DNA of 9,196 nt, taken from NCBI GenBank assembly GCA_026225435.1, contig JAMFST010000709.1:1-9196 (forward strand), read 5' to 3'. How positions within the stretch are numbered: position 1 is the first letter of the stretch; each line of letters starts with the position of its first letter. The stretch is from Labilithrix luteola. Lineage in GTDB: Bacteria; Myxococcota_A; Polyangia; Polyangiales; Polyangiaceae. Positions 1 through 6,872 of the stretch are shown one piece after another. A program made the position numbers and the translations under genes. A model generated the notes under the pieces. The model was not told the DNA's origin and ran no database searches. It saw nothing but the letters and a program-made list of their open reading frames with translations.

Positions 1-641
1 ACCGGCACGACCGGGAGTGCCGGGGAGGTCGTGTCGATCGCGCGCCCTTCGCGCGGGACGCCGGGGTAGGTGAGCAGCTCGGCCAGCAGCGAGCGGGTGC
101 GCTCGTCGGGGACGCCGCCGACCGCCTCGCGATGGACGCGCTGGAGGAGCACGCCGGCGACCTGCTCCCAGTTGGCGATGTACGGGCGCATCGCACGCGG
201 GTCGAAGATGCGGCGCAGCAGGTTGCGCGGGGCGTCCTTCGCTCGCTCGCCGAGGAAGAAGCGAGAGAAGCGCGCCGCCGCCTCGTTGGCGCGGAGGATC
301 TCCCAGTGGCGATCGAGCACGAGCGCCGGATAGGGGTCCTGCTGGTGGAGGATGGCGTCGAGCGCGGTGCGGACCGGGCCGAGCTCGGGCGCGTCGAGGC
401 TCGTCTCCAGGTACACCGGCGCGAACCCCGCCGCGAGCAGCAGCGCGTTGCGCTCGCGCAGCGGAACATCGAGGGCGCGGCCCAGCAGGAGCACCATCTC
501 CCGGCTCGGGCTCGAGCGCCCCGTCTCGACGAAGGACAGGTGGCGCGACGACACCTCCGCGCGGCTCGCCAGCGCCAGCTGGCTCATCCCTCGTACATTC
601 CTCCAGTGCTGCAGCAGGCCGCCGACGGCGCTCTTGGCCAT
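1..641 (-). CDS. XRE-family regulator with MmyB-like ligand-binding domain (C-terminus cut by window edge)
   Basis: A DNA-binding transcription regulator, open from an ATG at 641 to the left edge with 213 residues visible and no stop. Residues about 8-62 form a Cro/C1-type helix-turn-helix (WRNVRGMSQLALASRAEVS, then RHLSFVETGRSSPS, a typical recognition-helix and turn region). From about residue 85 the text (PALVLDRHWEILRANEAAARF) matches the start of the MmyB-like ligand-binding domain (MLTR_LBD), which in studied relatives has a PAS-like fold and binds small hydrophobic ligands. The start lies 8 nt after the stop of the AhpD-like gene, with a GGAG 11 nt upstream overlapping that gene's end, so the two are almost certainly co-transcribed. 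As the last visible gene of a transporter operon it may control that operon or itself. Its ligand is unknown. The family call is firm; the target is inferred. Confidence 0.88.
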   Translation of the reverse strand, partial: MAKSAVGGLLQHWRNVRGMSQLALASRAEVSSRHLSFVETGRSSPSREMVLLLGRALDVPLRERNALLLAAGFAPVYLETSLDAPELGPVRTALDAILHQQDPYPALVLDRHWEILRANEAAARFSRFFLGERAKDAPRNLLRRIFDPRAMRPYIANWEQVAGVLLQRVHREAVGGVPDERTRSLLAELLTYPGVPREGRAIDTTSPALPVVP

Positions 642-649
642 ACCGCTGC

Positions 650-1162
650 TTACTCCAGCCGCGCCAGGCTCGCCGTGTAGTTGGTCATGGCCGAGGCGGC
701 GATCCCGGCGATGATCTCGAGCACCTGGTCCGGGCGGAAGCCGGCGGCGAGGAACGGCGCCACCTCGGCGTCACCGACGTGCCCGCGCGTCTCGATGAAC
801 GCGCGGGTCAGCGCCGACAGCGCCGCGAGCTGGGGATCCTTCGGCGCGCGCCCCTCGCGCATCGCCTCGATGTCGGCCGGATGGAGCCCTTGCTTGAGCG
901 CCAGCGCGCTGTGCAGCGCCACCGCCCAGCCGGCCCGGTTGGTGACGGCGTTGGTGAGGAGCAGCGTCTGGATCTGCCCCTCGGTGAAGGTGCCGGAGTG
1001 GAAGTTGGCGAAGGCGGCGGCGAAGCCCTTCAGCAAGGTCGGCGAGCTGGCCATGACACCGGCCACGTCGGGGATGAAGCCGAAGACCTTCTGCAATCCT
1101 TCGAGAGCGGGGCGGGAGGCTTCGGGGGCGGAGTCGAGCGAGTGAATCGGGTAGCTGGTCAT
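650..1162 (-). CDS. AhpD/carboxymuconolactone decarboxylase-fold protein lacking both catalytic cysteines
   Basis: A 170-residue protein of the carboxymuconolactone decarboxylase/AhpD-like family. The N-terminus (YPIHSLDSAPEASRPALEGL, then FGFIPDVAGVMA) and the helical core are typical of the peroxidase-related branch. Active members carry C-x-x-C followed by a histidine four residues on and act as thiol peroxidases. Here the equivalent stretch is AGWAVALH at residues 77-84, so both cysteines are alanine while the histidine (H84) remains. Thiol chemistry is therefore not expected, and a binding, structural or non-redox role is more likely. The ATG at 1162 fits the family N-terminus, but its ribosome site is poor (GAGGG one base away). 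A TTG at 1198 with GGAGG three bases upstream is the alternative and would add 12 residues. It lies 54 nt after the binding-protein gene and 8 nt before the XRE regulator. Confidence 0.85.
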   Translation of the reverse strand: MTSYPIHSLDSAPEASRPALEGLQKVFGFIPDVAGVMASSPTLLKGFAAAFANFHSGTFTEGQIQTLLLTNAVTNRAGWAVALHSALALKQGLHPADIEAMREGRAPKDPQLAALSALTRAFIETRGHVGDAEVAPFLAAGFRPDQVLEIIAGIAASAMTNYTASLARLE

Positions 1163-1198
1163 GCCCTCATCGATAATCCCCGCTCCGCCGTCTCCCAA

Positions 1199-1213
1199 TT
1201 ACCTCCCAGGTAA
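1199..1213. promoter_or_regulatory. Perfect 6-bp inverted repeat between binding-protein gene and AhpD-like gene
   Basis: The sequence reads TTACCT-CCC-AGGTAA on the plus strand, with six-base arms and a three-base spacer. It sits 3 bp past the end of the binding-protein CDS and about 36 bp before the AhpD-like ATG. In the transcript one arm contains GGAGG, the strongest Shine-Dalgarno-like match in the gap, so a hairpin would hide it. It could be a regulator operator or an RNA hairpin controlling read-through or translation. There is no following T run, so it is not a standard terminator. The repeat is seen directly; its role is inferred. Confidence 0.4.
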
Positions 1214-1216
1214 GGA

Positions 1217-2416
1217 TCAGTCGGCGCTCAGCGCGCTGCCGAAGCGCTCGAAGCTGGTGCCGTTGAACTTGGCCAGCTGCACCTGGGAGAAGGGGCGCAG
1301 GTCGGTGGCGCTGGTGTTGATCTTGATCCCGGGGAGCGCCACCGGCAGCTCGAAGTTGGACAGGTTCTTGGCCTGCTTCATCACGTTGTCGCGCGAGAGA
1401 TCGTCGCCGCACTGGGTGAAGACCTGGATGAGCGTCATGCTCTGGCCGTAGCCGTACACCGCGTTGGTGTCGTTGGGGTCGGTGCCCGGCATGTACTGCT
1501 TCATGAACGCCTGGTAGGCGACGATGCCCGGGTCGCTGGCCATCGCCGGCTCGCTCGGATCTTTCAGGTACAAGCCGGTGATGAGCCCGACGCTCTTGTC
1601 GAGCCCCGCCGGCTTGAGCACCGTGGTGATCGCCGCGCCGACGTTGGCCACGAAGTGCAGCGGTTTCCAGCCGATGTCGAACACCTTGCGGATCGACTGG
1701 GCGGCGAACTTCGGCGTCGCTGCGGTGAGGAGCGCGTCGCAGCCCGCGGCCTGCAAGGTGACGATCTGCGAGTCGACGGTCGGGTCGGTGACCTCGTAGG
1801 AGGCGGTCTTGATGACCCGCTTGTCGAACTGATCGCCGAAGCCCTGCTTCAACCCGCTGAGCATGTCCTTGCCGAAGTCGTCGTTCTGGAAGAGCACGCA
1901 CATCTTCGCGTCCGGCTTCGTCTGCAAGAGGTACTTGGCGTAGATCTTCGACTCGACGCTGTAGCTGGGCTGCCAGCCGAGCGTCCACGGGTGCGCCGGA
2001 TCGGCCCACTTGTCCCCGCCGGTGGCGACGAAGAGCTGCGGGACCTTCTTGTCGTTCAGGTACCCCTGCACCGCGGTGTTCGAGGCGGTGCCGACGCTGC
2101 CGAAGTCGATGAGCACGTTCTCGCTCTCGACCAGCTTGCGCGTCGCCTCCACGGTCTTGGGCGGGCTGTAGCCGTCGTCGAGCGCGACGAGCTCGATCTT
2201 GCGACCGTTCACCCCGCCCTTGTCGTTGATCATCTTGAAGTAGGCGGCGTCGGCCTTGCCGATCATGCCGTAGGCGGAGGCCGGGCCGCTGAAGGGCATG
2301 GTCTGGCCGATCTTGATGGTGCCACCGGTGGCCACGCTGCCGCCGCCGCCACCCGAGGGCTTGCTGCAGCCGGCGACGACGGCGAGCAGCGCCAGGAGAC
2401 AGATCTTCTTGGTCAT
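1217..2416 (-). CDS. HAAT-family ABC transporter substrate-binding lipoprotein (LivK-like)
   Basis: A 399-residue extracytoplasmic solute-binding protein of the branched-chain-amino-acid/aromatic-acid type (Peripla_BP_6). A lipoprotein signal is clear: basic MTKK, a hydrophobic core, then lipobox VAGC with Cys17 as the lipidated residue, followed by a Gly-rich linker (SGGGGG, 21-26) tethering the bilobed domain. The domain opens with IKIGQTMPFSGPASAYG and shows family landmarks such as INDKGGVNGRKIELVALDD, the first-lobe end near LFVATGGDKW, and LFQNDDFGKD. Length is normal for the family. It is the fifth gene of the operon, and its ATG overlaps the livM stop by 4 nt (ATGA). The ligand cannot be read from sequence: amino acids, amides and aromatic acids are all used by relatives. 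Serine after the lipid cysteine would favour outer-membrane sorting by the E. coli rule, which may not hold in this lineage. Confidence 0.93.
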   Translation of the reverse strand: MTKKICLLALLAVVAGCSKPSGGGGGSVATGGTIKIGQTMPFSGPASAYGMIGKADAAYFKMINDKGGVNGRKIELVALDDGYSPPKTVEATRKLVESENVLIDFGSVGTASNTAVQGYLNDKKVPQLFVATGGDKWADPAHPWTLGWQPSYSVESKIYAKYLLQTKPDAKMCVLFQNDDFGKDMLSGLKQGFGDQFDKRVIKTASYEVTDPTVDSQIVTLQAAGCDALLTAATPKFAAQSIRKVFDIGWKPLHFVANVGAAITTVLKPAGLDKSVGLITGLYLKDPSEPAMASDPGIVAYQAFMKQYMPGTDPNDTNAVYGYGQSMTLIQVFTQCGDDLSRDNVMKQAKNLSNFELPVALPGIKINTSATDLRPFSQVQLAKFNGTSFERFGSALSAD

Positions 2417-3399
2417 CGAGGTCTCGCTTTTCTAGATTTCTCAGCCGCGTGGAGGATCGAACGCGCCAGACCGGCGACTCCGCCGGGCATGACCATGATG
2501 CAGACGATGAGGAGCAGTCCGTAGAGCGCCCACGGCGCCGCGTCGGAGATCTTGCTCACGAGGTCGGGGACGATCTCGATGAAGGCGCCGCCGAAGATGG
2601 CGCCCCCGATGGCGGTGATGCCGCCGATGACCCCGCCGACGAGGATCTGGATGGACAGGAAGAGCGTGTAGCTGTCCGGCGAGATGAAGCCGGCGACCAG
2701 CGCCCCGAGCGCGCCGGCCACACCGGTGTACAGCGCGCTCACGCCGAAGGCCGTGGAGCGGTAGGCGGCGACGTCGATGCCGACGGTGGCCGCGGCGACC
2801 GGTTGATCGCGCAGCGCCACCAGCGCGCGACCGGTCGGACCGCGCAGGAGGTTCCAGGCACCGGTATAGAGGAGGAAGGCGAAGGCGAGGCACAAGAAGT
2901 ACAGCGAGCGATCGTCGTTCAGCAGCGTCGGGAGCGGAGACGCCGGCTTGCCGAAGTTGATCCCCTGGCTGCCGCCCGTCCAGGCGTCGAGCGCGTCGAG
3001 CTTCAAGATCTGCGGCGTGGCGATGGCGAGCGCGAAGGTGGCGAGCGCCAGGTACAGCCCCTCGAGCCGTGCGACGGTGCGCCCGAAGAGCGTGCCGACG
3101 ACGAAGCAGACCGCGCCGGCGAGGACGGGCGTGGCCGCGTAGGGCACATGGAGCTTGGTGAGCGCGATGACCCCGGTGTACGCGCCGAGGGCGAAGAAGG
3201 CCCCCTGGCCGAGCGAGACCTGACCGGTGAAGCCGGTGAGCAGGTCGAAGCCGAGGACGGCGACGATGTACACCACGATGACGCTCAGCTGGTAGACCTG
3301 GTAATCGCCGAGGAGGAACGGCGCGACCAGCGCGGCGGTCGCCACCAGCGCGGTCAGCACGAGACGCGCGCGCGCCGACCTTCCTGCCGCCCCTCTCAT
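2413..3399 (-). CDS. livM: HAAT-family ABC transporter permease, LivM type
   Basis: A 328-residue inner-membrane permease, half of the translocation channel together with LivH. It shows about nine hydrophobic stretches (roughly 11-30, 33-56, 62-82, 88-107, 113-131, 165-183, 216-238, 246-270, 288-305). LivM hallmarks are LTGFTGQVSLGQGAFFALGAY (54-74), the ATPase-coupling segment GRALVALRDQPVAAATVGID (190-209), and a glycine-rich GGVIGGITAIGGAIFGGAF near 255-273. The C-terminal tail is basic (EKSRKARPR). The start is the ATG at 3399, inside an ATGA overlap with the livH stop. Its own stop overlaps the binding-protein start in the same way, so translation along the operon is probably coupled. 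An upstream extension in this frame exists but is antisense-like read-through of the neighbouring genes. Confidence 0.94.
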   Translation of the reverse strand: MRGAAGRSARARLVLTALVATAALVAPFLLGDYQVYQLSVIVVYIVAVLGFDLLTGFTGQVSLGQGAFFALGAYTGVIALTKLHVPYAATPVLAGAVCFVVGTLFGRTVARLEGLYLALATFALAIATPQILKLDALDAWTGGSQGINFGKPASPLPTLLNDDRSLYFLCLAFAFLLYTGAWNLLRGPTGRALVALRDQPVAAATVGIDVAAYRSTAFGVSALYTGVAGALGALVAGFISPDSYTLFLSIQILVGGVIGGITAIGGAIFGGAFIEIVPDLVSKISDAAPWALYGLLLIVCIMVMPGGVAGLARSILHAAEKSRKARPR

Positions 3400-4268
3400 A
3401 CGCGCACCACGGTGGTCTTGCCGAACAGGCCGCTCGGCTTGAAGAGGAGGACGCCGATGATGAGCGCGAGGGCGAGCGCGAGCTTCAGGTGGCTGCCAAC
3501 GAGATACGCGCCGGCGACGTTCTCCAGCACGCCGACGAGGAAGCCGCCGAGCGGTGCTCCCCAGGGGTTGTCGATCCCGCCGAGGAGCGCGGCGGCGAAG
3601 CCGTAGAGGATGACGCCGCTCATCATGTTCGGCTCGAGGTAGACGATGGGGGCGGCCATCATGCCGGCGACCGCGCCGAGCGCACCGGCGAGCCCCCAGC
3701 CGAGCGCCAGCATCCAGCCGACGTTGATCCCCACCAGGCGGCTCGAGTGCGGGTTCTCCGCCGCCGCGCGCATCGCCAGCCCGAGGCGGGTGAAGCGGAA
3801 GAAGAGGAAGACGATGGTGAGCACGACGAGCGTGACGCCGATCATGCCGACCTCGTGCGGCGAGAGGTAGGAGCTGCCGTACCAGGCGGCCGGCGGGAAC
3901 GGGCTGGGGAACTCGCGCATGGTGTGGCCGAAGATCCACGAGGCCAGGCCGTTGAAGAGGACGAGCAGCCCGATGAAGACGACCACCGTGTTGAGCGCCG
4001 GCGCCCCTTGCAGCGGCCGCATGACGACCCGCTCGATGACCACGCCGACCACGAACGAGAAGGCGAGCGTCGCCACGAACGCGCCCCAGTAGGGCCAGCC
4101 GGCGTTGATGAGCGAGGACGCGACGAAGGTGGAGAACATCGCCAGCTCCCCCTGGGCGAAGTTCACCTCGTGGGTCGCCTTGAAGATCATGACCAGCGCG
4201 AGCGCGACGCTGGCGTAGATGGCGCCGTTGGCCAGGCCGGAGAAGATCTGGTGGAGCAGCGCTTGCAC
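3396..4268 (-). CDS. livH: HAAT-family ABC transporter permease, LivH type
   Basis: A 290-residue inner-membrane permease that pairs with LivM. It starts at a GTG (4268), supported by GGAG seven bases upstream and by alignment of QALLHQIFSGLANGAIYASVALAL with the usual LivH N-terminus. The motif IFKATHEVNFAQGELAMF (28-45) is the family-typical version of the conserved segment after the first helix. The cytoplasmic ATPase-coupling loop is RLGLAMRAAAENPHSSRLVG (161-180). Further hydrophobic segments cover about 60-82, 92-113, 140-159, 184-208 and 216-278, the last ending KPSGLFGK, a typical C-terminus. It begins 2 nt after the livF stop and overlaps livM by 4 nt. The reading frame is open upstream for about 120 more codons, but that part reads through livF and is not coding. 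Confidence 0.94.
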   Translation of the reverse strand: MQALLHQIFSGLANGAIYASVALALVMIFKATHEVNFAQGELAMFSTFVASSLINAGWPYWGAFVATLAFSFVVGVVIERVVMRPLQGAPALNTVVVFIGLLVLFNGLASWIFGHTMREFPSPFPPAAWYGSSYLSPHEVGMIGVTLVVLTIVFLFFRFTRLGLAMRAAAENPHSSRLVGINVGWMLALGWGLAGALGAVAGMMAAPIVYLEPNMMSGVILYGFAAALLGGIDNPWGAPLGGFLVGVLENVAGAYLVGSHLKLALALALIIGVLLFKPSGLFGKTTVVRV

Positions 4269-4270
4269 GT

Positions 4271-5008
4271 TCAGGCTCCGAGGTAGGCGCGGCGCACCGC
4301 TTCGTCGGCGGTGATGACGGAGGGGAGCCCGCTGGCGACGACGCGCCCGGTCTCGAGGAGCACCACGTGATCGACCAGATCGAGCGCGAGACGGACGTTC
4401 TGCTCGACCAGGAGGATGCTGGTCCGCTCGTCGCGGTTGATCTGGCGCAGGATGCGGAAGATTTCCTGCACGATGACCGGCGCGAGGCCGAAGGAGGGCT
4501 CGTCGAGCAACAGCAGGCGCGGCCGCCCCATGAGCGCGCGGGCGATGGCCAGCATCTGCTGCTCGCCTCCGCTGAGCGTGCCCGCCTGCTGCTCCATCCG
4601 CTTCTGCAGGATGGGGAAGTGGGCGCACATCTTCTCGACGTCGGACGCCGTCTCGCGCGTGTCGCGACGCAGGTAAGCGCCGAGGCGGAGGTTCTCCCGC
4701 ACGGTGAGCCCCTTGAAGGTGCCGCGGCCGTCGGGCACGTGGCCGATCCCGGCGGCGGCGATGCGCTCGGTGGGGAGGCGGTCGATGCGCGCGCCGGCGA
4801 AGTGGATCTCGCCCGTGGTGCGGACGAAGGTGTTGCAGATGGCGCGGAGGGTGGTCGTCTTGCCTGCACCGTTGGCGCCGAGGAGCGCGACCATCCCGCC
4901 GTCGGCGACGGTGAAGGACACCTTGCGCAGCACCTGCGTGGCGCCGTAGCTGGCGTCGACCTCGCGCAGCTCGAGGAGCGGCGCCGTCGCCGGCGTCACG
5001 TCGGTCAC
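4271..5008 (-). CDS. livF: HAAT-family ABC transporter ATP-binding protein, LivF type
   Basis: A 245-residue cytoplasmic ATPase that powers the LivH-LivM channel as a heterodimer with LivG. Motifs are complete: Walker A GANGAGKT (44-51), signature LSGGE (145-149), Walker B LLLLD with catalytic E170, and the LivF-type VEQNV where the switch histidine is replaced by Gln203, a normal feature of this subfamily. VPDGRGTF (91-98) and the C-terminal AYLGA are also typical. The GTG start at 5008 shares a GTGA overlap with the livG stop and has GGGAGAG five bases upstream. Its length is standard. Confidence 0.95.
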   Translation of the reverse strand: MTDVTPATAPLLELREVDASYGATQVLRKVSFTVADGGMVALLGANGAGKTTTLRAICNTFVRTTGEIHFAGARIDRLPTERIAAAGIGHVPDGRGTFKGLTVRENLRLGAYLRRDTRETASDVEKMCAHFPILQKRMEQQAGTLSGGEQQMLAIARALMGRPRLLLLDEPSFGLAPVIVQEIFRILRQINRDERTSILLVEQNVRLALDLVDHVVLLETGRVVASGLPSVITADEAVRRAYLGA

Positions 5009-5787
5009 GAGGGCTCTCCCAGGTAGGCGCGGATCACCTCGGGGTGCGCCTGCATCTCCGCCGGCGTCCCCTCGGCGAGCACCTTGCCGAAGTCGAGCGC
5101 GACGACCCGGTCGGAGATGCGCATGACGAAGTTCAGGTGGTGCTCGACGATGATGATCGATACGGCGAAGCGCTCGCGCACCTGGCGGGTGAGGTCACCG
5201 AGCTGCTCCACCTCTTCGTGGTTGAGACCGCCGGCCGGCTCGTCGAGGAGCAGCAGCTTGGGATCGCTCGCCAGTGCGCGCGCCAGCTCGACCCGCTTCT
5301 TCACCGCGAAGGGGAGGTCGGCGACGGCGACGTCTTCGAGCTCGCTCAGCCCCAGCTGCGCTAGGAGATCGCGCGCCTTGGCGCGGGCCGCGTGCTCCGA
5401 GCGGCGCACCGCCGGCAGGCGAAGCGCGTCGGTGAGGAACCCGGCGCGCCGTCTCGTGTGCGTGCCGGAGAGCACGTTGTCGAGCACCGACATCGTGTCG
5501 AAGAGCGCCACGTGCTGGAAGGTGCGCGCGATGCCATGCCCGGACACCTCGTGACGCGACAGGGCGAGGAGCGAGCGCCCCTCGATCTCGATCTCCCCCT
5601 GGTGCACCGCGCACAGGCGACTGAGGCAGTTGAACACCGTCGTCTTGCCGGCGCCGTTGGGGCCGATCAAGCCGAGGATCTCGCCGCGCCGCACCTCGAA
5701 GGAGATGTCGGCCAGCGCGACGATCGATCCGAAGCGCACCGAGACCCCCGCGAAGCGGAGCAGCGGAGTCTCGCGTAGTTCCGCCAT
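5005..5787 (-). CDS. livG: HAAT-family ABC transporter ATP-binding protein, LivG type, with atypical signature motif
   Basis: A 260-residue cytoplasmic ATPase and first gene of the transporter operon. It carries Walker A GPNGAGKT (42-49), Q-loop RTFQ (Q91), Walker B LLLLD with E183 (followed by EPAGGLNHEE, a LivG hallmark), and switch histidine H216 in VEHHLNFVM. The ABC signature is unusual: where LivG proteins normally have LPYG followed by Q-rich residues, this one reads LPFAVK (158-163), so the conserved glycine that contacts nucleotide in the partner site is alanine. Since the rest is intact, the protein is probably functional, perhaps with one asymmetric ATP site. The ATG at 5787 gives the family-typical N-terminus, but its ribosome site is weak (GGGG two bases away). 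A 98-bp gap upstream must hold the operon promoter unless transcription enters from the gene before it. Confidence 0.94.
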   Translation of the reverse strand: MAELRETPLLRFAGVSVRFGSIVALADISFEVRRGEILGLIGPNGAGKTTVFNCLSRLCAVHQGEIEIEGRSLLALSRHEVSGHGIARTFQHVALFDTMSVLDNVLSGTHTRRRAGFLTDALRLPAVRRSEHAARAKARDLLAQLGLSELEDVAVADLPFAVKKRVELARALASDPKLLLLDEPAGGLNHEEVEQLGDLTRQVRERFAVSIIIVEHHLNFVMRISDRVVALDFGKVLAEGTPAEMQAHPEVIRAYLGEPS

Positions 5788-5799
5788 GGCCCCGGGGAC

Positions 5800-5816
5800 G
5801 CGAGGCTAATCCTCGC
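5800..5816. promoter_or_regulatory. Inverted repeat in livG leader region
   Basis: GCGAGG-CTAAT-CCTCGC on the plus strand: perfect six-base arms around an A+T-rich five-base spacer, 13 bp upstream of the livG ATG, with a CCCCGGGG block between them. This position suits an operator or a leader hairpin controlling the whole transporter operon. It might also end transcripts arriving from the DUF6544-like gene, although no T run follows. No convincing -35/-10 pair was found in the 98-bp gap. The function is inferred from position only. Confidence 0.35.
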
Positions 5817-5885
5817 TAGTGAGCCGAAGCAAGGCGCGATCAGGCTGAATTCGTGGCGCGTTGCGTTGCGCTGCGACGGCTCGCG

Positions 5886-6854
5886 TCAGCACTGGCGCGA
5901 GGCGAGGTTGAAGGCGACCGTCGACGGGTCGACGAAGAGATCGGCGTAGGGGAAGTCCCCCTCCGGCAGGTTCCACGTCGCCGTCATGCGCGTCGGGATC
6001 CGCCGGCCGTGCACCGGGCGCCAGTCGCGCACCGATGCGGACCAGCGCCGCGCAACCCACGGGTGCCCCTTGGCGTACGGGTCCTTCATGAGGCGATCGC
6101 CGGTCGTCATCCGGCGGATCACGCCGCGCTCGTCGCAGAGGACGGTGTAGCTGACGGTCATGTCGCGGTCGGTGAGCTGTACGTGGAACGCGGTGGCGTC
6201 GATCTCGGTGAAGTCGATGGCGCGACTGCGCAGCGCGCCCGGCAGGAACATGAGCGCCTCGGCGAGGTAACTGGAGAGCTCGGCGCGGGCGATGTCCGCG
6301 GTGTCCGCCTCGGTGACCGGCAGGTAGCGAAAGAGACCGACGCGCATGGCGCCGTGTCCGCGCACGTAGGTGTCGCGCTCCACCAGCGGGAGCACGCCGG
6401 CGAACCAGCGACGCATGACGAAGACGCGCGCGACGTCGTCCACCGACGCGAACTGCCAGGCGTCGCATTTTATCCACGAGCCGCCGGGAGACGGGCAGGT
6501 CATCCCGGTCATCCCCAGACGCACCGTGGTGTCGTCCTCGCGGCCGCGCGCGCGCATGTAGTCGAAGTAGCGCTCCACGCAGGCGGGGACACTGCGCGTC
6601 GGCTCCGTCGGGGTGTCGTCCCACGTGGGTGGGCGCAACCCGATCGTCGTCAGCTCCGCGTTCTCCACCTCCTTGCGCAGCGTCGCGTGGACGCTGGGAG
6701 CCGGAGTACGGGGCACGCTCGGTGGCGGGCGCGAGCTCCTTCGTGACGTTTCCTCCACATCGCCCAGCAGTCGGTCGGTCTTCGTGCTCATGGGCGCGAG
6801 CGTGAGCACGCGGTGTTCCAGATGAGCCGGCGTCGTGCGCGGTCGGTGGAACAT
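5886..6854 (-). CDS. DUF6544-like protein of unknown function
   Basis: A 322-residue protein. From about residue 90 to the end it resembles the DUF6544 (formerly DUF6920) family. The supporting run is a W-x-K-C-x-A-W-type strand, FVMRRWFAGVLPLVERD (145-161), TYVRGHGAMRVGLFRYLPV (162-180), ELSSYLAEALMFLPGAL (192-208), IDFTEIDATAFHVQL (213-227) and RRIPTRMTATWNLPEGDFPY (284-303). No function is established for the family. Residues 1-90 are Arg/Pro/Thr-rich, show no signal peptide and are probably disordered. The ATG at 6854 is chosen because AGGAG lies six bases upstream. A second ATG at 6791 (MSTKTD) has no such site. The gene lies 98 bp upstream of livG on the same strand and 20 bp from a divergent CBS gene. 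Being coding is well supported; the family name is a moderate call from pattern memory. Confidence 0.75.
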   Translation of the reverse strand: MFHRPRTTPAHLEHRVLTLAPMSTKTDRLLGDVEETSRRSSRPPPSVPRTPAPSVHATLRKEVENAELTTIGLRPPTWDDTPTEPTRSVPACVERYFDYMRARGREDDTTVRLGMTGMTCPSPGGSWIKCDAWQFASVDDVARVFVMRRWFAGVLPLVERDTYVRGHGAMRVGLFRYLPVTEADTADIARAELSSYLAEALMFLPGALRSRAIDFTEIDATAFHVQLTDRDMTVSYTVLCDERGVIRRMTTGDRLMKDPYAKGHPWVARRWSASVRDWRPVHGRRIPTRMTATWNLPEGDFPYADLFVDPSTVAFNLASRQC

Positions 6855-6860
6855 CGCTTG

Positions 6861-6872
6861 CTCCTCTCTCCG
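6861..6872 (-). promoter_or_regulatory. Strong ribosome binding site of the DUF6544-like gene
   Basis: The minus strand reads CGGAGAGAGGAG, ending six bases before the ATG at 6854. This purine run fills most of the 20-bp space between the two divergent start codons and decides the start of the minus-strand gene over the alternatives at 6914 and 6791. On the plus strand the same bases are pyrimidines and give the CBS gene no ribosome site. Confidence 0.7.

Noticed and set aside
3361..3380. Short CG-rich alternating tract
   Set aside because: It lies within livM coding the basic N-terminus; ordinary low complexity in high-G+C DNA.
1655..4286. Several long plus-strand open frames opposite the transporter genes
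   Set aside because: Compositions rich in Arg, Asp, Glu and Ala, without recognisable domains, and exactly antisense to well-supported genes.
3400..4869. A long minus-strand open frame continuing upstream of livM
   Set aside because: The reading is Arg/Ala/Pro-rich low-complexity sequence in another frame of livH and livF, which have full family matches. It is a G+C-rich shadow.
5016..5025. 10-base match CTCCCAGGTA shared with the inverted repeat at 1203-1212
   Set aside because: At 5016 it encodes the conserved AYLGE end of LivG, so it is explained by the protein and needs no shared regulatory site.
5854..5869. TGGCGCG...TTGC resembling a -24/-12 promoter on the plus strand
   Set aside because: GG-to-GC spacing is one base too long, and it would point antisense into the DUF6544-like gene.
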